Assembly: GCA_903813345.2 (NCBI GenBank) | Contig: CAIIXF020000007.1 | Location: forward strand, 25,717,564 to 25,781,563 | DNA length: 64,000 nt | Reading direction: 5' to 3' | Origin: Owenia fusiformis | Taxonomy: Eukaryota; Annelida; Polychaeta; Sabellida; Oweniidae | Shown: positions 11,487 to 23,600 of the stretch, one piece after another | Layout of the letters: the number at the start of each line of letters is the position of its first letter | How positions within the stretch are numbered: position 1 is the first letter of the stretch | The notes under the pieces: model-generated | What the model saw: the letters and a program-made list of their open reading frames with translations, nothing else | Told to the model about the DNA's origin: nothing | Database searches by the model: none | Made by a program: the position numbers and the translations under genes

Positions 11487-11580
11487 GTCTTCTTATAAGT
11501 ATAAGTATACGTTATAAGTTGTATTTTACGTATGTGCGAAATCTCTCTAGTATCTAAAATGTTTTTACTTATAGTTTGTA
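11487..11580 (-). repeat. LINE 3'-end fragment
   Basis: The reverse complement contains AGAGAGATTTCGCACATACG and ACAACTTATAACGTATAC. It aligns with the 3' end of the LINE remnant at about 3270-3345 (GAGAGATTTCGCACATAAGTG...ACAACTTATACGTATACG). One edge lies against the mariner-type element ending at 11483, which may have cut this copy. Confidence 0.5.
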
Positions 11581-12780
11581 ATTGTACATATATTGTATAT
11601 ATACTGTATATTTATTGTCAATCAAACGTACGTTTTTGCATATTATAATTATGTACTCTCGATTATACTATGAATGTAATAAAGATACATAAACATACAA
11701 ACATATAAACTATTAATGTCAACCGGGTACAATGCATGGAAATCAATTTCAAATTTATTTAGTGTGACCCAGTTTACGTAAATACATTTTCAAAATAAGT
11801 TTTCTCAAAAGGCCTTTAATGATAAATTATCACTCAAAACACCTATTGTACAAAAATAATACTGTTATTATGCACCTGATGAACGGATTGACGGAGGGAG
11901 GGCTCCACTGATATCTCTACCGAACTGCACCCCTCTGTAAATGTTTACTAAGAATAACCCCTCCTTGGGTAAGTTTTAGATAGCTATAGGTGTATTAGCA
12001 ACCACTATTCAAACAATACTTGGATAAAAAAAAGTTCTCATCACCTTATTTCACCTTTGTCATACACAAGTTATTGTGCTATTCTTTTTACGACGTATTC
12101 ATAAAAATTGGCACGTGTATAGACCACTCGATTTGTAGTTAAAGTTTAAATCGAATGAACAATAATACCATGTAGTTATTTTGGGTATAGACACACTACC
12201 CTACCACGTGTGACCACGTTTAAAAGGAAAACAGGGTACGGTTCAGTCGCAAATGGAGGACGTGGGTTTAATTCCATATTTCTGAACATAAAATATATTT
12301 TACATTTATTTCTAGTGTTCTACCAGACATAACATGATTGCTAACTTGGTGTATTATTAGAATTTGAAGCTACATGTATGAAGTGAAAATTTGATAAGGA
12401 ATATTTTTGTATATTTTAGACAATAAAGGGTGATACTATAAATATCTGAGTTGTACATAGATCAATTGTGTTCATGTAATGATGTCATGAAATTCTTCCT
12501 TACCCCCTTATTTAGTTGTTCAGTACTCAAAGATGTACAAATAGAGTCGTGGATTACACAGACTCATTGGTAAACATATTTGTTTGGAAGACCGTATCCC
12601 AATATATAAGTAGGAAGGTGTGTTTCAAATTGCACTTCAGTTTTAAGGTTGTGTGCTTGGCGTTTCTGATATATATTTTCAAAGCCATTTTCTTAAGGTC
12701 GCGTGTCTATTCCATTAGTTTACTGTTACACCCATATCGTGCACATCTCAGTATTTTCAGGTCATATGCCTGGTAGTATT
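11581..12780. other. No recognisable gene
   Basis: AT-rich intergenic sequence. The segment near 12235-12280 (CGGTTCAGTCGCAAATGG and GTGGGTTTAATTCC) faintly recalls tRNA-like A and B boxes but is too weak to call. No supported ORF. Confidence 0.25.
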
Positions 12781-12783
12781 CTG

Positions 12784-13035
12784 ACATTAAGGTGGACATT
12801 TGGATTCCCATCCTCAAATCTTGTCTGCCAAGGCTTCGGTATAGGTTTCCAGTCAAACCATTTCATTGACTGGTCTGAAAGTTTTAAAGGATGCTTCTCT
12901 GTAATATGAAAGTGTAGAACTGATTAGTTTTTGTCTTTCTCGGTAAATTGGAGAAAAAAATGTCAAGGTGGCCATTTTGGATTTCCCATTCTAAAATCTT
13001 GTCCATCGAGCCTTGTCTACAGGTTTCCAGCCAAA
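12784..13035. repeat. Diverged direct duplication, ~177 bp apart
   Basis: A block of about 75 bp (AAGGTGGACATTTGGATTCC ... AGGTTTCCAGTCAAAC) at 12784-12858 recurs at 12961-13035 as AAGGTGGCCATTTTGGATTT ... AGGTTTCCAGCCAAAC. It is an old dispersed or tandem repeat. The short ORFs across it are not shared between the copies. Confidence 0.5.
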
Positions 13036-13270
13036 CGGAAAGACGGAAAGTTCAAGATAGATGCCTTAACATTTACTCAGAATATCCAAAGCTCAATATC
13101 ACATTTCCACACAAAGAAACATCCCTGAACATTTGGAATCAATGTGTCAAGCGGTTTACCTTAAAATGTGCAGATAAGGCATTACAGACACGATCGAGGG
13201 ACGGAAAGCTGACTTATCTAATAAAAGAGGAGGGAATTAGCGCAACAGATTTCGGACAGTCATATGTTGG

Positions 13271-13756
13271 ATGTTAGGCCAATGCATTACTTACAGGAAA
13301 AGCACTCATAGAGATAATAAATAATTTTGGCTTCGAGACAGCGAAGATGCAAACAACCCAACCATGTGTTTTTCTGAAATGTTGTTCTGATTTTCAACCC
13401 CTTCCACCCCTGTTTTTTGCTGCATCAATATGTTGTCTTTTGACTCACAGTTAACCCCTTTCAAGGAATGGGTGATTCCTTTGTTTTTTTAAATATATCC
13501 ACTATGGGTGACCAAAATTAGCAGAAAGCAATGGATCGCATGAGTTTTCCCTATGGGAAAATAACATGGGAAATATTGTTTTTCACTTTATCGATGCAAC
13601 AAAAATTGAAAAAGCAGGGGTGGGAGGGGTTGAAAATCAGGATAACGTTTCAGAAAACATGTGGGTGGGTTGTTTGCATCTCCCCTGTCCACAAGTCGAA
13701 ATTATTTTATCATCTCTATGATTGCTTTTCCTGGAGATAAAGTATTGTCCTAACAT
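13271..13756. mobile_element. Foldback/MITE element
   Basis: The two halves are imperfect reverse complements for most of their length. The left half reads ATGTTAGGCCAATGCATTAC, GGAAAAGCACTCATAGAGAT, GATGCAAACAACCCAACCATG and GGGTGATTCC. The right half carries their inverses, ending AGTATTGTCCTAACAT. The centre near 13500-13510 contains CCACTATGGGTGACC. No coding capacity. Confidence 0.7.
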
Positions 13757-14699
13757 TTGCACCTGTTGAAATCCAATTCCAATCCAAATCCAATCCAATT
13801 TACCCAGAATGCCCAGAAACCAATATTTTTTTTAGATTTCTATACAATGGCCCTGAACATTTGAAATCAATTCGTCGAATAGTACGCATGAAAATATGTA
13901 TACAAAAGTGAGTATTTTTGAAAATGTTTTTGAAAACCATTTATATTGCCAATACGTATTCTTGAAATTGATAGGTATAAAACTCTCCTGGTATCTCTTA
14001 ACTTTTTCCAGGTAAAGATTGATATAGTGTTATGCACTTTTAAAATATTAAAGTATATCCCCTGGGAAAATTTCCTCGAAACAAAGTAATTATACATAAA
14101 GATTAAAAATATAAAAATAGACCCTTGTTTACACCCTCAATAGTTTTCATGTACTCAAACATATTGCCCTGATTATAGCCAATATACATCAATAAATGAC
14201 CATATTATAGTTTCCTAGTGGTAAAACGTGTTGGTACTTAAATTGAGATTATATATCAGCGAAGTTATAAATAGGATTTTTTAGTAGGAGTTTGCTAAAA
14301 AGAACCCCTGTTTAACTCCGCTGTAACTTGAATAAACTCCAAGGGATTTGGCTTAGATTGTATTAATATACTCCTGCTAAAACGTATTTAAAACAGGGGT
14401 TCTGCAACAGGGCATGAAACCTTAACGGAGCCTCCTAGGATTTTTTTGGTTGACACCAATAAAAATATTGACTCACACCGAGCATGCACAAAACGTATTG
14501 TATTGTATTAACCTTTTGACTAAGCAGTCGATATACTCAAAAGCGACCTGATTGAAAGCCAAAAATTTCGCGTTTGATAGAATGACTTGCAGTTGACACG
14601 AAACCATTAACTTTAAGCAGGATTTATAATCCTTTTTATCGCTTCAAATAATTGAACATCCGCACTGCACTTGTTGTAGGCTTAGACCTATAATTTATC
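13757..14699. other. Upstream region of the TPR gene
   Basis: No ORF of note. An inexact inverted pair around AACCCCTGTTTAACTCC (14302) and TAAAACAGGGGTTCTGC (14389) suggests a small hairpin repeat. The TPR gene's promoter should lie here or just upstream of 14700, but no TATA box or initiator can be assigned with confidence. Confidence 0.3.
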
Positions 14700-17600
14700 A
14701 TGATGTCGACCATTGTTAGCTCTACTTTTGGTCTGATTTTGCTTATATCTATATCAGGAGTTCGGAGTGACCATCATACTTTACCAGGAGGATTAGAACC
14801 ATGGGAGTTAGCAATCTCGGAGAAACTCGGTGAAATCGAGTTTAACGTTACGACAAGTAAGTCGAGTTTTAAATAATTTATCAATTTTGACCAGATGAAT
14901 TAACGATCAAATCCACCTTGTCGAACATGTAGTCCCCGATAGTATGCTTTGGCTCATCAGAAAAGCAGTAATCTATATCAATGGCTGTAATAAGCTATTA
15001 AAGTTTTATTTTTTCATATTTTTCTCTTCAGTCTTGTTACCACTCAAAATGTCATTTTGGGACAATTTTACAGAAATAGGTCTACGTCTGGTTTACATTC
15101 TCAGATACCAATCATGGAATCTGTTCATAATTCGCATAAACATAGCCTATCTTAAGAGTACATTTTTATATATATTTATGTCAAGTGCATATTTTGGAAC
15201 TACTTTGCATAGAAATGTCATTTTGCTTCATTAAAAACGATCTGATCATGGCTGGTAAAATAATTTTCTATTTTTCAAATTGTAAACAAAGCTAAAATGA
15301 AGGCATTTGACAAGTAAAGAAGATGAAAAGATTTATTTAGAACCCAAAATAAGTTTTTGTTGCATGCTTTAATGCGACTTTGTAGTCACTATTTTTTTTT
15401 TTTTTTTTATTTATTTATTTAGACACTACACTATTTGTAACAGTGGCACTCTCAATGGGTGCGTCTATACTCAAAAGTTAAAACATTGTATACATGGCTT
15501 AAAGAAACTTAACTAAAATCACTTTAAAAACATTCATTATGCATTAAAAAATATAAAATCAGAAGATGTTCTTCAGTAATATTTTATTTAATCTATCTAC
15601 CGTGACGCTAATATCATGTCCACCTAAAATCCTGGCCTCATCGCCTATTATCCATTTTAATTTATCGCTTGTTTCTGACTCAAGGTATACTTCTAAAACT
15701 GGACTAGGGACTTGATTTTTCATTTCCAAATAAAACTTGTTTCTCGCAGTTTCATAAGAGGGGCATTCAAAAAGTCTGTGCTCCAGGGTTTCGATTTTGT
15801 CTGGGCACTCTTCACAGTAGGGTGAAATGGGTGGGTTAAGATTTTTCCATTTGGATTTCTCTGAGTTTAGATTAAACTTACCAGCGCGTGCTAAAAATTT
15901 TATGCGTGACGACTGGAAGTCATAATCATTATAAAGGTATGTTGCTCTTCCCTTTTTTGGGATCAGATTAAGTTGATGGTATTTGTCGAGACTACTTTTT
16001 TCCAAAATACCATCATTTATGTACTTTTTTGAGAGATCTAGTATCTGTTTATGGTAACTGTACGAAATATTTTCGGCAGTTTCAGAGATACCGCTTAATT
16101 GCATCAGTTTGAGGGTAGCATCAATATGTTTAACATAGTTCCAGTGGTTCCCTTTGCCCATTTCAAACCTTTTCTCCATGCTAGCTAATAGTCTTGCATT
16201 AAGTGAAGTTGGTTTTTTAGATTTGATATAAATATAGTACTCAACTTGTCTTTTTAAAACCGTATATTTCATGGGGGTCCAACCCAAATCAGACACAATG
16301 GCTTCGTATGCTGGTGTGCCTTTAATATCAAATATAGCGCGGCCTGCATTATATTGCATTGACTTAAGGCGCGTTTCATAAGATTTATTGTCCGAAGCCC
16401 ATATAGCACATGAGTGAAGGACACTGGATAAGAGTTTACTTTTATAAAGTTGGTTTCCAAAGTCAATTCGTTTAACATTCATATGTCTATTTAATGTGTA
16501 TTTGATATAGCCATTAAGCTTTTTTGCTTTTAGGGCTGTTTCATTCATGTGGTCATTGTCTCTAAGGTTTTTGTGGAAAATATAACCTAAATATTTGTAG
16601 GAATGCACTTCACTCAGTTTCAAGTCTCCAAATGACCATTCTTTTGTCTTGTCTGTTTTCTTCCCAATAACCAAAACTTTCGATTTTTTCTGACTAAAGT
16701 TAAAACCCCATTTGACTGCGAATTCATTAACAATTTTGAGCATGGCATTCAGTTCATTTTCAGTGTTGGCAAAGAGGACAATGTCATCTGCAAACATGAG
16801 TGTTGGAATAAGTTGTTCTTCAAATTTTATACCCACTTTTGCATTTATCAGCTGGTCATATAGATCAGTCATTATGATGGAGAACAGAGTTGTAGATAAG
16901 ACACAGCCCTGTTTAACTCCATATGGTTGAGTGAACCAATCTGTTTCATTTCCGTTTCCGAAGGCAACTTTAGTCTTATTATCATGATACATTTGCCGTA
17001 ATAGTCTCCACAACTTACCTCTAACTCCTTTTTTCCAAAGTGCCAAAAACATCCGGTCGCGATCAATTACATCATACGCTTTTGAAATGTCTAAAAATGC
17101 CAGGTATGTACTTTTTCGTTCACTTTTTCTAAGACTGCATAAAGCTTTCATCGTAAATATGTTATTTTCTAATCTTAGACCTTTTCGAAACGCCCCTTGA
17201 AATTCTCCAAAAATATTTTCTTCTTCGCAGAAAGAGGTAAGTTGGACATTTACGATTGAACAAAATAGCTTGTATACATTTGAGGTCACTGTAATACCTC
17301 TGTAATTATCTTGGATATTTTGATCTCCACTTTTATGAAGTGGTTTAAGAACACCCTCCTTCCACTGTACTGGGAATTTTTCAAAGTCTTTGCACTGGGT
17401 AAAAATATCGAAAAGTGTTTCACAAATTGCCTGGCCGCCATATTTTAAAAATTCGTTTGGAATTAAATCTGTACCCATGGCTTTGCCATTGGTCAACTTC
17501 TTAATGTGAGTTGCAAGGCATTCCCTGTCAAAATATACTTGATCAATTATGCTTTTCGTAGGGTCCGCTGTGTCTGTAAGATTCATTTCCATATGTTTAA

Positions 17601-20600
17601 GGTCTTTGGAAAAATCATTGACAGAGGAATGTTTATTGCGATTTTTATTACCGGCCTTTGCCCAATATTCCCTAATAATAGCAGAGACTTGTTTGGGGTC
17701 ATCGATAATGATATCTGGGTACTTTGGGTGAGCAATTCTAATAGGGGCATTACTTTTTTGATTAAACATATTTAAGGTGTTCCAGTATGATTTGGAGCTT
17801 GAAGATTTATTGCTTGCATTCTTAGTAATAACCTTAATGTGATTTTCAATCATTTTCCTTTTAATGTATAATGTAACTTTTTCTTTTCTTTCTAAATAAA
17901 TGTTCCAAATGTCTTGAAAAGCCTCGAGATCTGTGATTCCCGATGCTCTCCAAAACCTGCAAAATTTGTTAGCTTCTTTGCGATTTTTGATTAGTTGCTT
18001 CAGTTCATTGTCCCAAAATGATCGCAGTTTATGGGAAATAGTCTTGTGACCTATTACCTCATTTGCTACATCTAATATTATTTCACGCCAATTAAGCCAC
18101 ATTTCATCCAGGGATTTAAAACTTGATGATTTCCAATTGCTTAATCTAAAAGATAGTTTTTCCTCAAATAACTTCCAGTCAGAATCATTATCTATTTTCC
18201 AGATTTTGGGACTTTCTCGGTTCTCTGGGAAAGGTCCAGATATATTATCTGCTTTTGCAGCCTGAATATTAAAGTATGATATAAGCATACAGTGGTCACT
18301 ACCGATTGAAAAGTTCCCGGCTTCGTCAATTATCATATTATCAAAACAATGATTGAATTTATCATTAATGAGTATATAGTCAATGGTAGAAACAAGGTTA
18401 TTCCTAAACCAAGTATACTTCCCCTTACATCTAGGGGATAAATTCAAAACATTAAGGTTAGAAACTTCAATTAGTAACTCTACCAGATTCCCATTTGGAC
18501 TAGGCCTCTTTTCATTTCTAAATTCTCTAAGTCTACCATTAAAATCACCCATTACACAAATTAGGTCACCCATGGACTCCAAAGTTGCTACATTTGATAT
18601 TAATTCTTCTGTTAACTGATCTGCCCTATCATTACTGGTTCCATCGTTGGGGTAGTATGCTACGCAAAGTGCAAGGTTTTTATCACCTACCTTAGTGCGA
18701 ATCCAATACCGTTCAAAATCATCGGTTTTTGAATTAAGGAGATTGTCATTGGTCACCTTAATGTCAGTATTAGAGGTTAAAATACCGATACCTCCCCCTT
18801 GGCGTCCTAACCTTGGTTTACTATGTAACATGTGGTTAGAAAACATTGCTGATAGAGAGGAGTTAGGCGTTAGGAAGGTTTCGCTCATACCCATAATGTG
18901 AACTTTATTGTTATCAAGGAACCTTTTAAGTTCTTGCTGTTTGGCAAGACCGAGGTGTTGTACATTATTAAATACTAGGGTAAGGTTATTGACATGCACA
19001 TTATTTTTGTGTTTCCGTGATCTTCTGTGTCTACCACGATTTGGGCGCATGTTTGGGCTTGGTCTCTTCGACTTACATGTATCATTACTGTTATAAGAAT
19101 TGGAGACTGGTACAGGTGGTGAGGCCATGGATTTTACATTGGATATGGCACACTCATTGCCGTGATTTTAGCTTAGCACTGAAAACCTGTTAAAAGATTC
19201 ATAGCTTGGTCCATTAAAAGGGTAAGAGTTTTTATGTTGTAGTAAACTTTGTGGTTTAACCCTGGGATAATTGTCTGTTTTGCTACCATTCATGTTAGAG
19301 TCTGATTGTTGTAGGGATCTTGGACACAGGGATTGCTTGTGCCCCAGTTCTTTACATAGGTGGCACCGGACAGTTGCAGGATGCCAACATGTTGTAACTA
19401 GATGTCCTGGTTCACCACATTTTTTGCACTTAATTTTATTGTTCATTGCATTGTTATTGTGGGTAGTAGGTTTGTAGGCGTTATGTTGCTTTGCTTTGCT
19501 AGTGTTTATGTAACCATTTGATGTAGGTCTACGATTGTTCCAGGGGCGGGTTGTATGCTGTGGTGGATGCTGGGGGGTGTTGTTGGCGTCAGATTCATAT
19601 GGGCTGGGTGGTGTCTTTTGTGTGGATTGCTGTGGTCTTTGGGTTGTGCGCTTGGGTGGGGCTCGCTTGTTTTTAGGTAATGTTATGTCAGATGCCTTTG
19701 TTGAAATGTTCAGGTTCTTCAGAAGTCGGTTAGTTCCAGAATCAGATAGGTGTAGGTGGTCAGCAGCCAGAAAGCCATCATTGATGGACCCATCCTGAAG
19801 TTTGAAGATTTTGTCATTGTCGATGAATGTGACTTTCTCATCGGAGCAATGGCAGAGTAAGAATCCATTTAGTTGTTCAATTTTGCTTTGGGCGTCTGAG
19901 TCGTCCATTCTAGGTGTGACACTTGAAACGATGATGTCTTTTGAGCGCTGCTTTGCACCTGCCAAGAGTAATTTGTAGTCCTCGCATATAAGGTTGACAT
20001 CATTACCTCGGGCGCAATCATTGCTTCCGACTTGCAGGTAAATTGTGTTGTAGTTAGTGTCACCAGATGAAAGTGTTTTATGAACATCTGAAATAGTTCC
20101 ACCACGCAAGCATTTTACTTCAGTGTTAACAAGCTTGGTTGAGTCGACATCACGCACTATGGAAGAGCCAATAAGGAGAGAGGGGAGGGTATTGTTTGGC
20201 ATTGTACTAGCATTGCTCAGTTGATTTCTAAGTGCAGCATTTTCTCGATGTAATTCCTCCTTATCTGCTGTTATCCTAGCGAGTTGTTTAACTAAATCTT
20301 CATTAGTTTTTTGCATGTTATTAAGGTTCTTGACACTTTCATTCAGGTCCCTCACCATATTCATAACTGTCAGTAAGTCAATAGGATGTGAGGATGTGGG
20401 ATCTTGGGGTTTGTTAGCCCCTTGCGACGCTTGAGCAGTCTTACGTGGGCGGCCTCTGCGTGGTTTAGATATCACAGTGCTAGGACGTGCAGGTTGAGAT
20501 CTAGCCAGTCTGCGTTTGCTGCGCCGCCGTGTGGGTACACCACTAGCTTGGGGTGGTTCGTTTGGTGAATTAGTAGGTGTATGTGTAGGTGGTGATACAC

Positions 20601-23600
20601 CTGATTGTCCAGTGTTAGATTGTGCTGGTACTTGAAGGTTTACAGTCTGTGAATTAGCAGGGCTTGCATCACCTGTTTGTGATTGCGTTTCTGGTATACT
20701 AGTAGTAGGGCTACTTTGGCTGCTCATAATTGTAGAAAAGCTTCCATCTAATGAGTCATTAGTAATTAAGTCTTGTGTGAATCCAGGTGGTGTTGAAAGT
20801 AGCTGACTTACTGTGGAAAAGTTGGGACTAGCCATAGTGCTAATTACAAGTCCCTATACTGTGTAGGAAATTAGCTAGCTCACCAAGGCAGTGCCAAGTA
20901 TGGAGGCTCCAATGTTAGAAAATGAGATTTCCAACTGCAAATGTTCAGAAAATGTACCTTGAATTGTTCAGTAATATAATCACAATAGTACTTCCTGAGT
21001 TCTTCTCCTGATGCACTGTATGTTTATACTAACTCCTATACAGTCCAAAACCACAACTGGTTTCTATATCCATGTATTTTTGATAAATTATGTGGAGCCA
21101 AATTTACTTGTTATTGCTATCTAGCAACCTTGACCTTGTTTCATTTAGGATTAATAATATATTGACAAAATATGAATAAAAACTAGAAATACACATGTAT
21201 AACAAATTTCCCCGTTTATCATTTTTTGTGAAGTGGCGAAATTCGATACTTGTGTAATATGGCCATTTTTATATTTTTATATTTCTCACTTTTCATATTG
21301 ATCAATCTCCATATATTTCACTTATTCTCAATATAACAGGTCCCTAAGCTACTATTGTATCAGTGCCAAACGTTTTATAATAACTTTGTTTGCCATGCCT
21401 TACCCCCCTATCACACCAAACTAGTTCTTACCCGTTCTTGTCAGTCCTACGAAAACGTCGTCAAACGGGCTCAATCTGGCTGTGGTCGGGAAATATGTCT
21501 GAAATAATCAGCTTCTTCGTTCTTAAACAGTCTTCAATACGTCCATCTCGTTCGCAGTTCGTTCAGGTCGCACCACGTCGGAGTGCAACGTCGTAGAACG
21601 CGTCCCTTAGTCTAGAAGGTCAACATGACCTGATTACAGAACGGTATGGTCGTCATCGAATTTTGAATCGATTCAAAATTCTAAAATTACATTCCCGTCT
21701 GAGAACGTTCATAAAGTTCGTAAATAGACCTTAGAAAGTTGCAGCTACGTTCATTCCGTTCGCACACAGTTTAAAACCAGTTTTGAAGAACGCAGTGGCA
21801 ACTTGTTTGGTGTGATAGCTATATTTTTGCTAACTCGTTCATAAGCAGTGTTAAATACGTTCTTAATCAGTTTAAACCCGTTTGCAATTAGTTCTACCTC
21901 GTTCTCAACACGTCCGCAGACAGTTCAACTCGTTGTTAAAACGTCCCTAGTAGGATTGAAGTACGACGGTTCCGTTTGTTATACGTCCAGCTCATCGTTA
22001 GTACGTTGTCACTCGTTCTAATTGTAGAACGTGACGACCACGAGAACATTTTGAGCATTGTCTAAGTTCTAGAGGACCTACCCGTTCGAGTACGTTCGAT
22101 GAAGTTTGTAAATAGATCCCAAACGGTTCTTAGTAGGTCGAGTCCGTTCGTATACAGTTGAATCCCGTTTTCGAGAACGCAGTGAGAACTAGTTTGGTGT
22201 GATAGTAGGGTTACCTTTTCACTATATTTTGTTTCAAACCAGTTTTTAGCTTTTCATGTTGTATGTTCAATGTTGTTTTGTATTGTGTGACTCCAATACA
22301 TGGAAAACATGCACTCACTTGAGTTTTGGGTGTTGGCCCAGCCTCAGTAGTTGCTTACCCTACTATCACACTAAACTAGTTTTCACTACGTCACGAAAAC
22401 GGGCCTCAACTGTGTGCGAACGGACTGGACATACTTAGAAACATTTGGGGTCTATTTGCAAACTTCATCGAACTTACGCGAACGGGTAGGTCCTCTAGAA
22501 CTTAGAACATGCTCAAAATGTTCTCGTGGTCGATATGTTCTACAATTAGAACGAGTGACAACGTATCAACGACGAGCTGGACGTACTACGAACGGAACCG
22601 TCGTACTTCAATCCTTCTAGGGACGTTTTAACAACGAGTTGAACTGTCTGAGGACGTATTGAGAACGAAGTAGAACTAATTGAAACGGGTTTTAACTGAT
22701 TAAGAACGTATTTAAGACTGCTTATGAACGAGTTAGCAAGAATATAGCTATCACACCAAATAAGTTGCCACTGCGTTCTTCAAAACTGTTTTTAAACTGT
22801 GTGCGAACGGAATGAACGTAGCTACAACGTTCTACGGTCTGTTTACGAACTTCATGGACTTTCCCGGACGGGGAATGTGATTTAAAATTTTGAATCGATT
22901 CAAAATTCGATGGCGACCATACCGTTCTGTAATCAGGTCATGATGACCTTCTAGACTAAGGGACGCGTTATACGACGTTGCACACCGACGTGGTGCGACC
23001 TGAACGAACTGCGAATGAGATGGACGTATTGAAGACTGTTTATGAACGAAGTAGCTGATTACTTTAGGCATATTTCCCGACCACAGCCAGATTGAGCCAG
23101 TTTTACGACGTTTTCGTAGGACTGGCAAGAACGGGTACAGTTCGGGACATAAATAAATGACATATTCTGGCAGAAAGTTCAAAGCTAATCGTTTTCTTCG
23201 GATTACAATGTTTTTTTAACTTTTCAGCATGAATATAGGGTTGGGACCTCAAAACCACGGAATGCCGGAGTGGCACCCTTGGGCAACTCTCTACAAACCA
23301 TTTCTTATACCCCCCTAAGAAAATCTACTGGGGGTACTATAAGACACCTTTATATATCAGACACTAATAAAGATATAGACTTGAAATTTTCAGGAATTAG
23401 TTTAAGTATGATGCTTAATCTGTATGGTGAAAATCAAGAAAAAATCTTAATCCGTTGCTATAGCAACAGTAATAGATCACTATTAGTTACCTTAGAAATG
23501 TATTATTTTTTGTGGGTTTTCAGCATTTTCTTCATATTCTTGATTCTTTAACTATCTTAAACTATCTGAAGCACATAGCATGATTAGAGGTGAAGATAAA

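Larger units (their letters stand above)
15392..20940 (-). mobile_element. Near full-length LINE (non-LTR retrotransposon)
   Basis: On the minus strand there is a short 5' UTR, ORF1 (20835-19168), a 39-nt gap, ORF2 (19128-15559), a ~150-bp 3' UTR and an A-rich tail, seen on the plus strand as a T17 run at 15392-15408 followed by ATTT repeats. Both ORFs are open, so the insertion looks young and potentially retrotransposition-competent. It sits in intron 1 of the TPR gene in antisense orientation. The 5' boundary is uncertain, and I found no convincing target-site duplication. Confidence 0.85.

Noticed and set aside
21390-23182. ORFs with LRKRR.TGSIWLWSGNM as a transposase
   Set aside because: The two ORFs are mirror copies within inverted repeats, only 68-116 codons, and show no DDE or DNA-binding motif.
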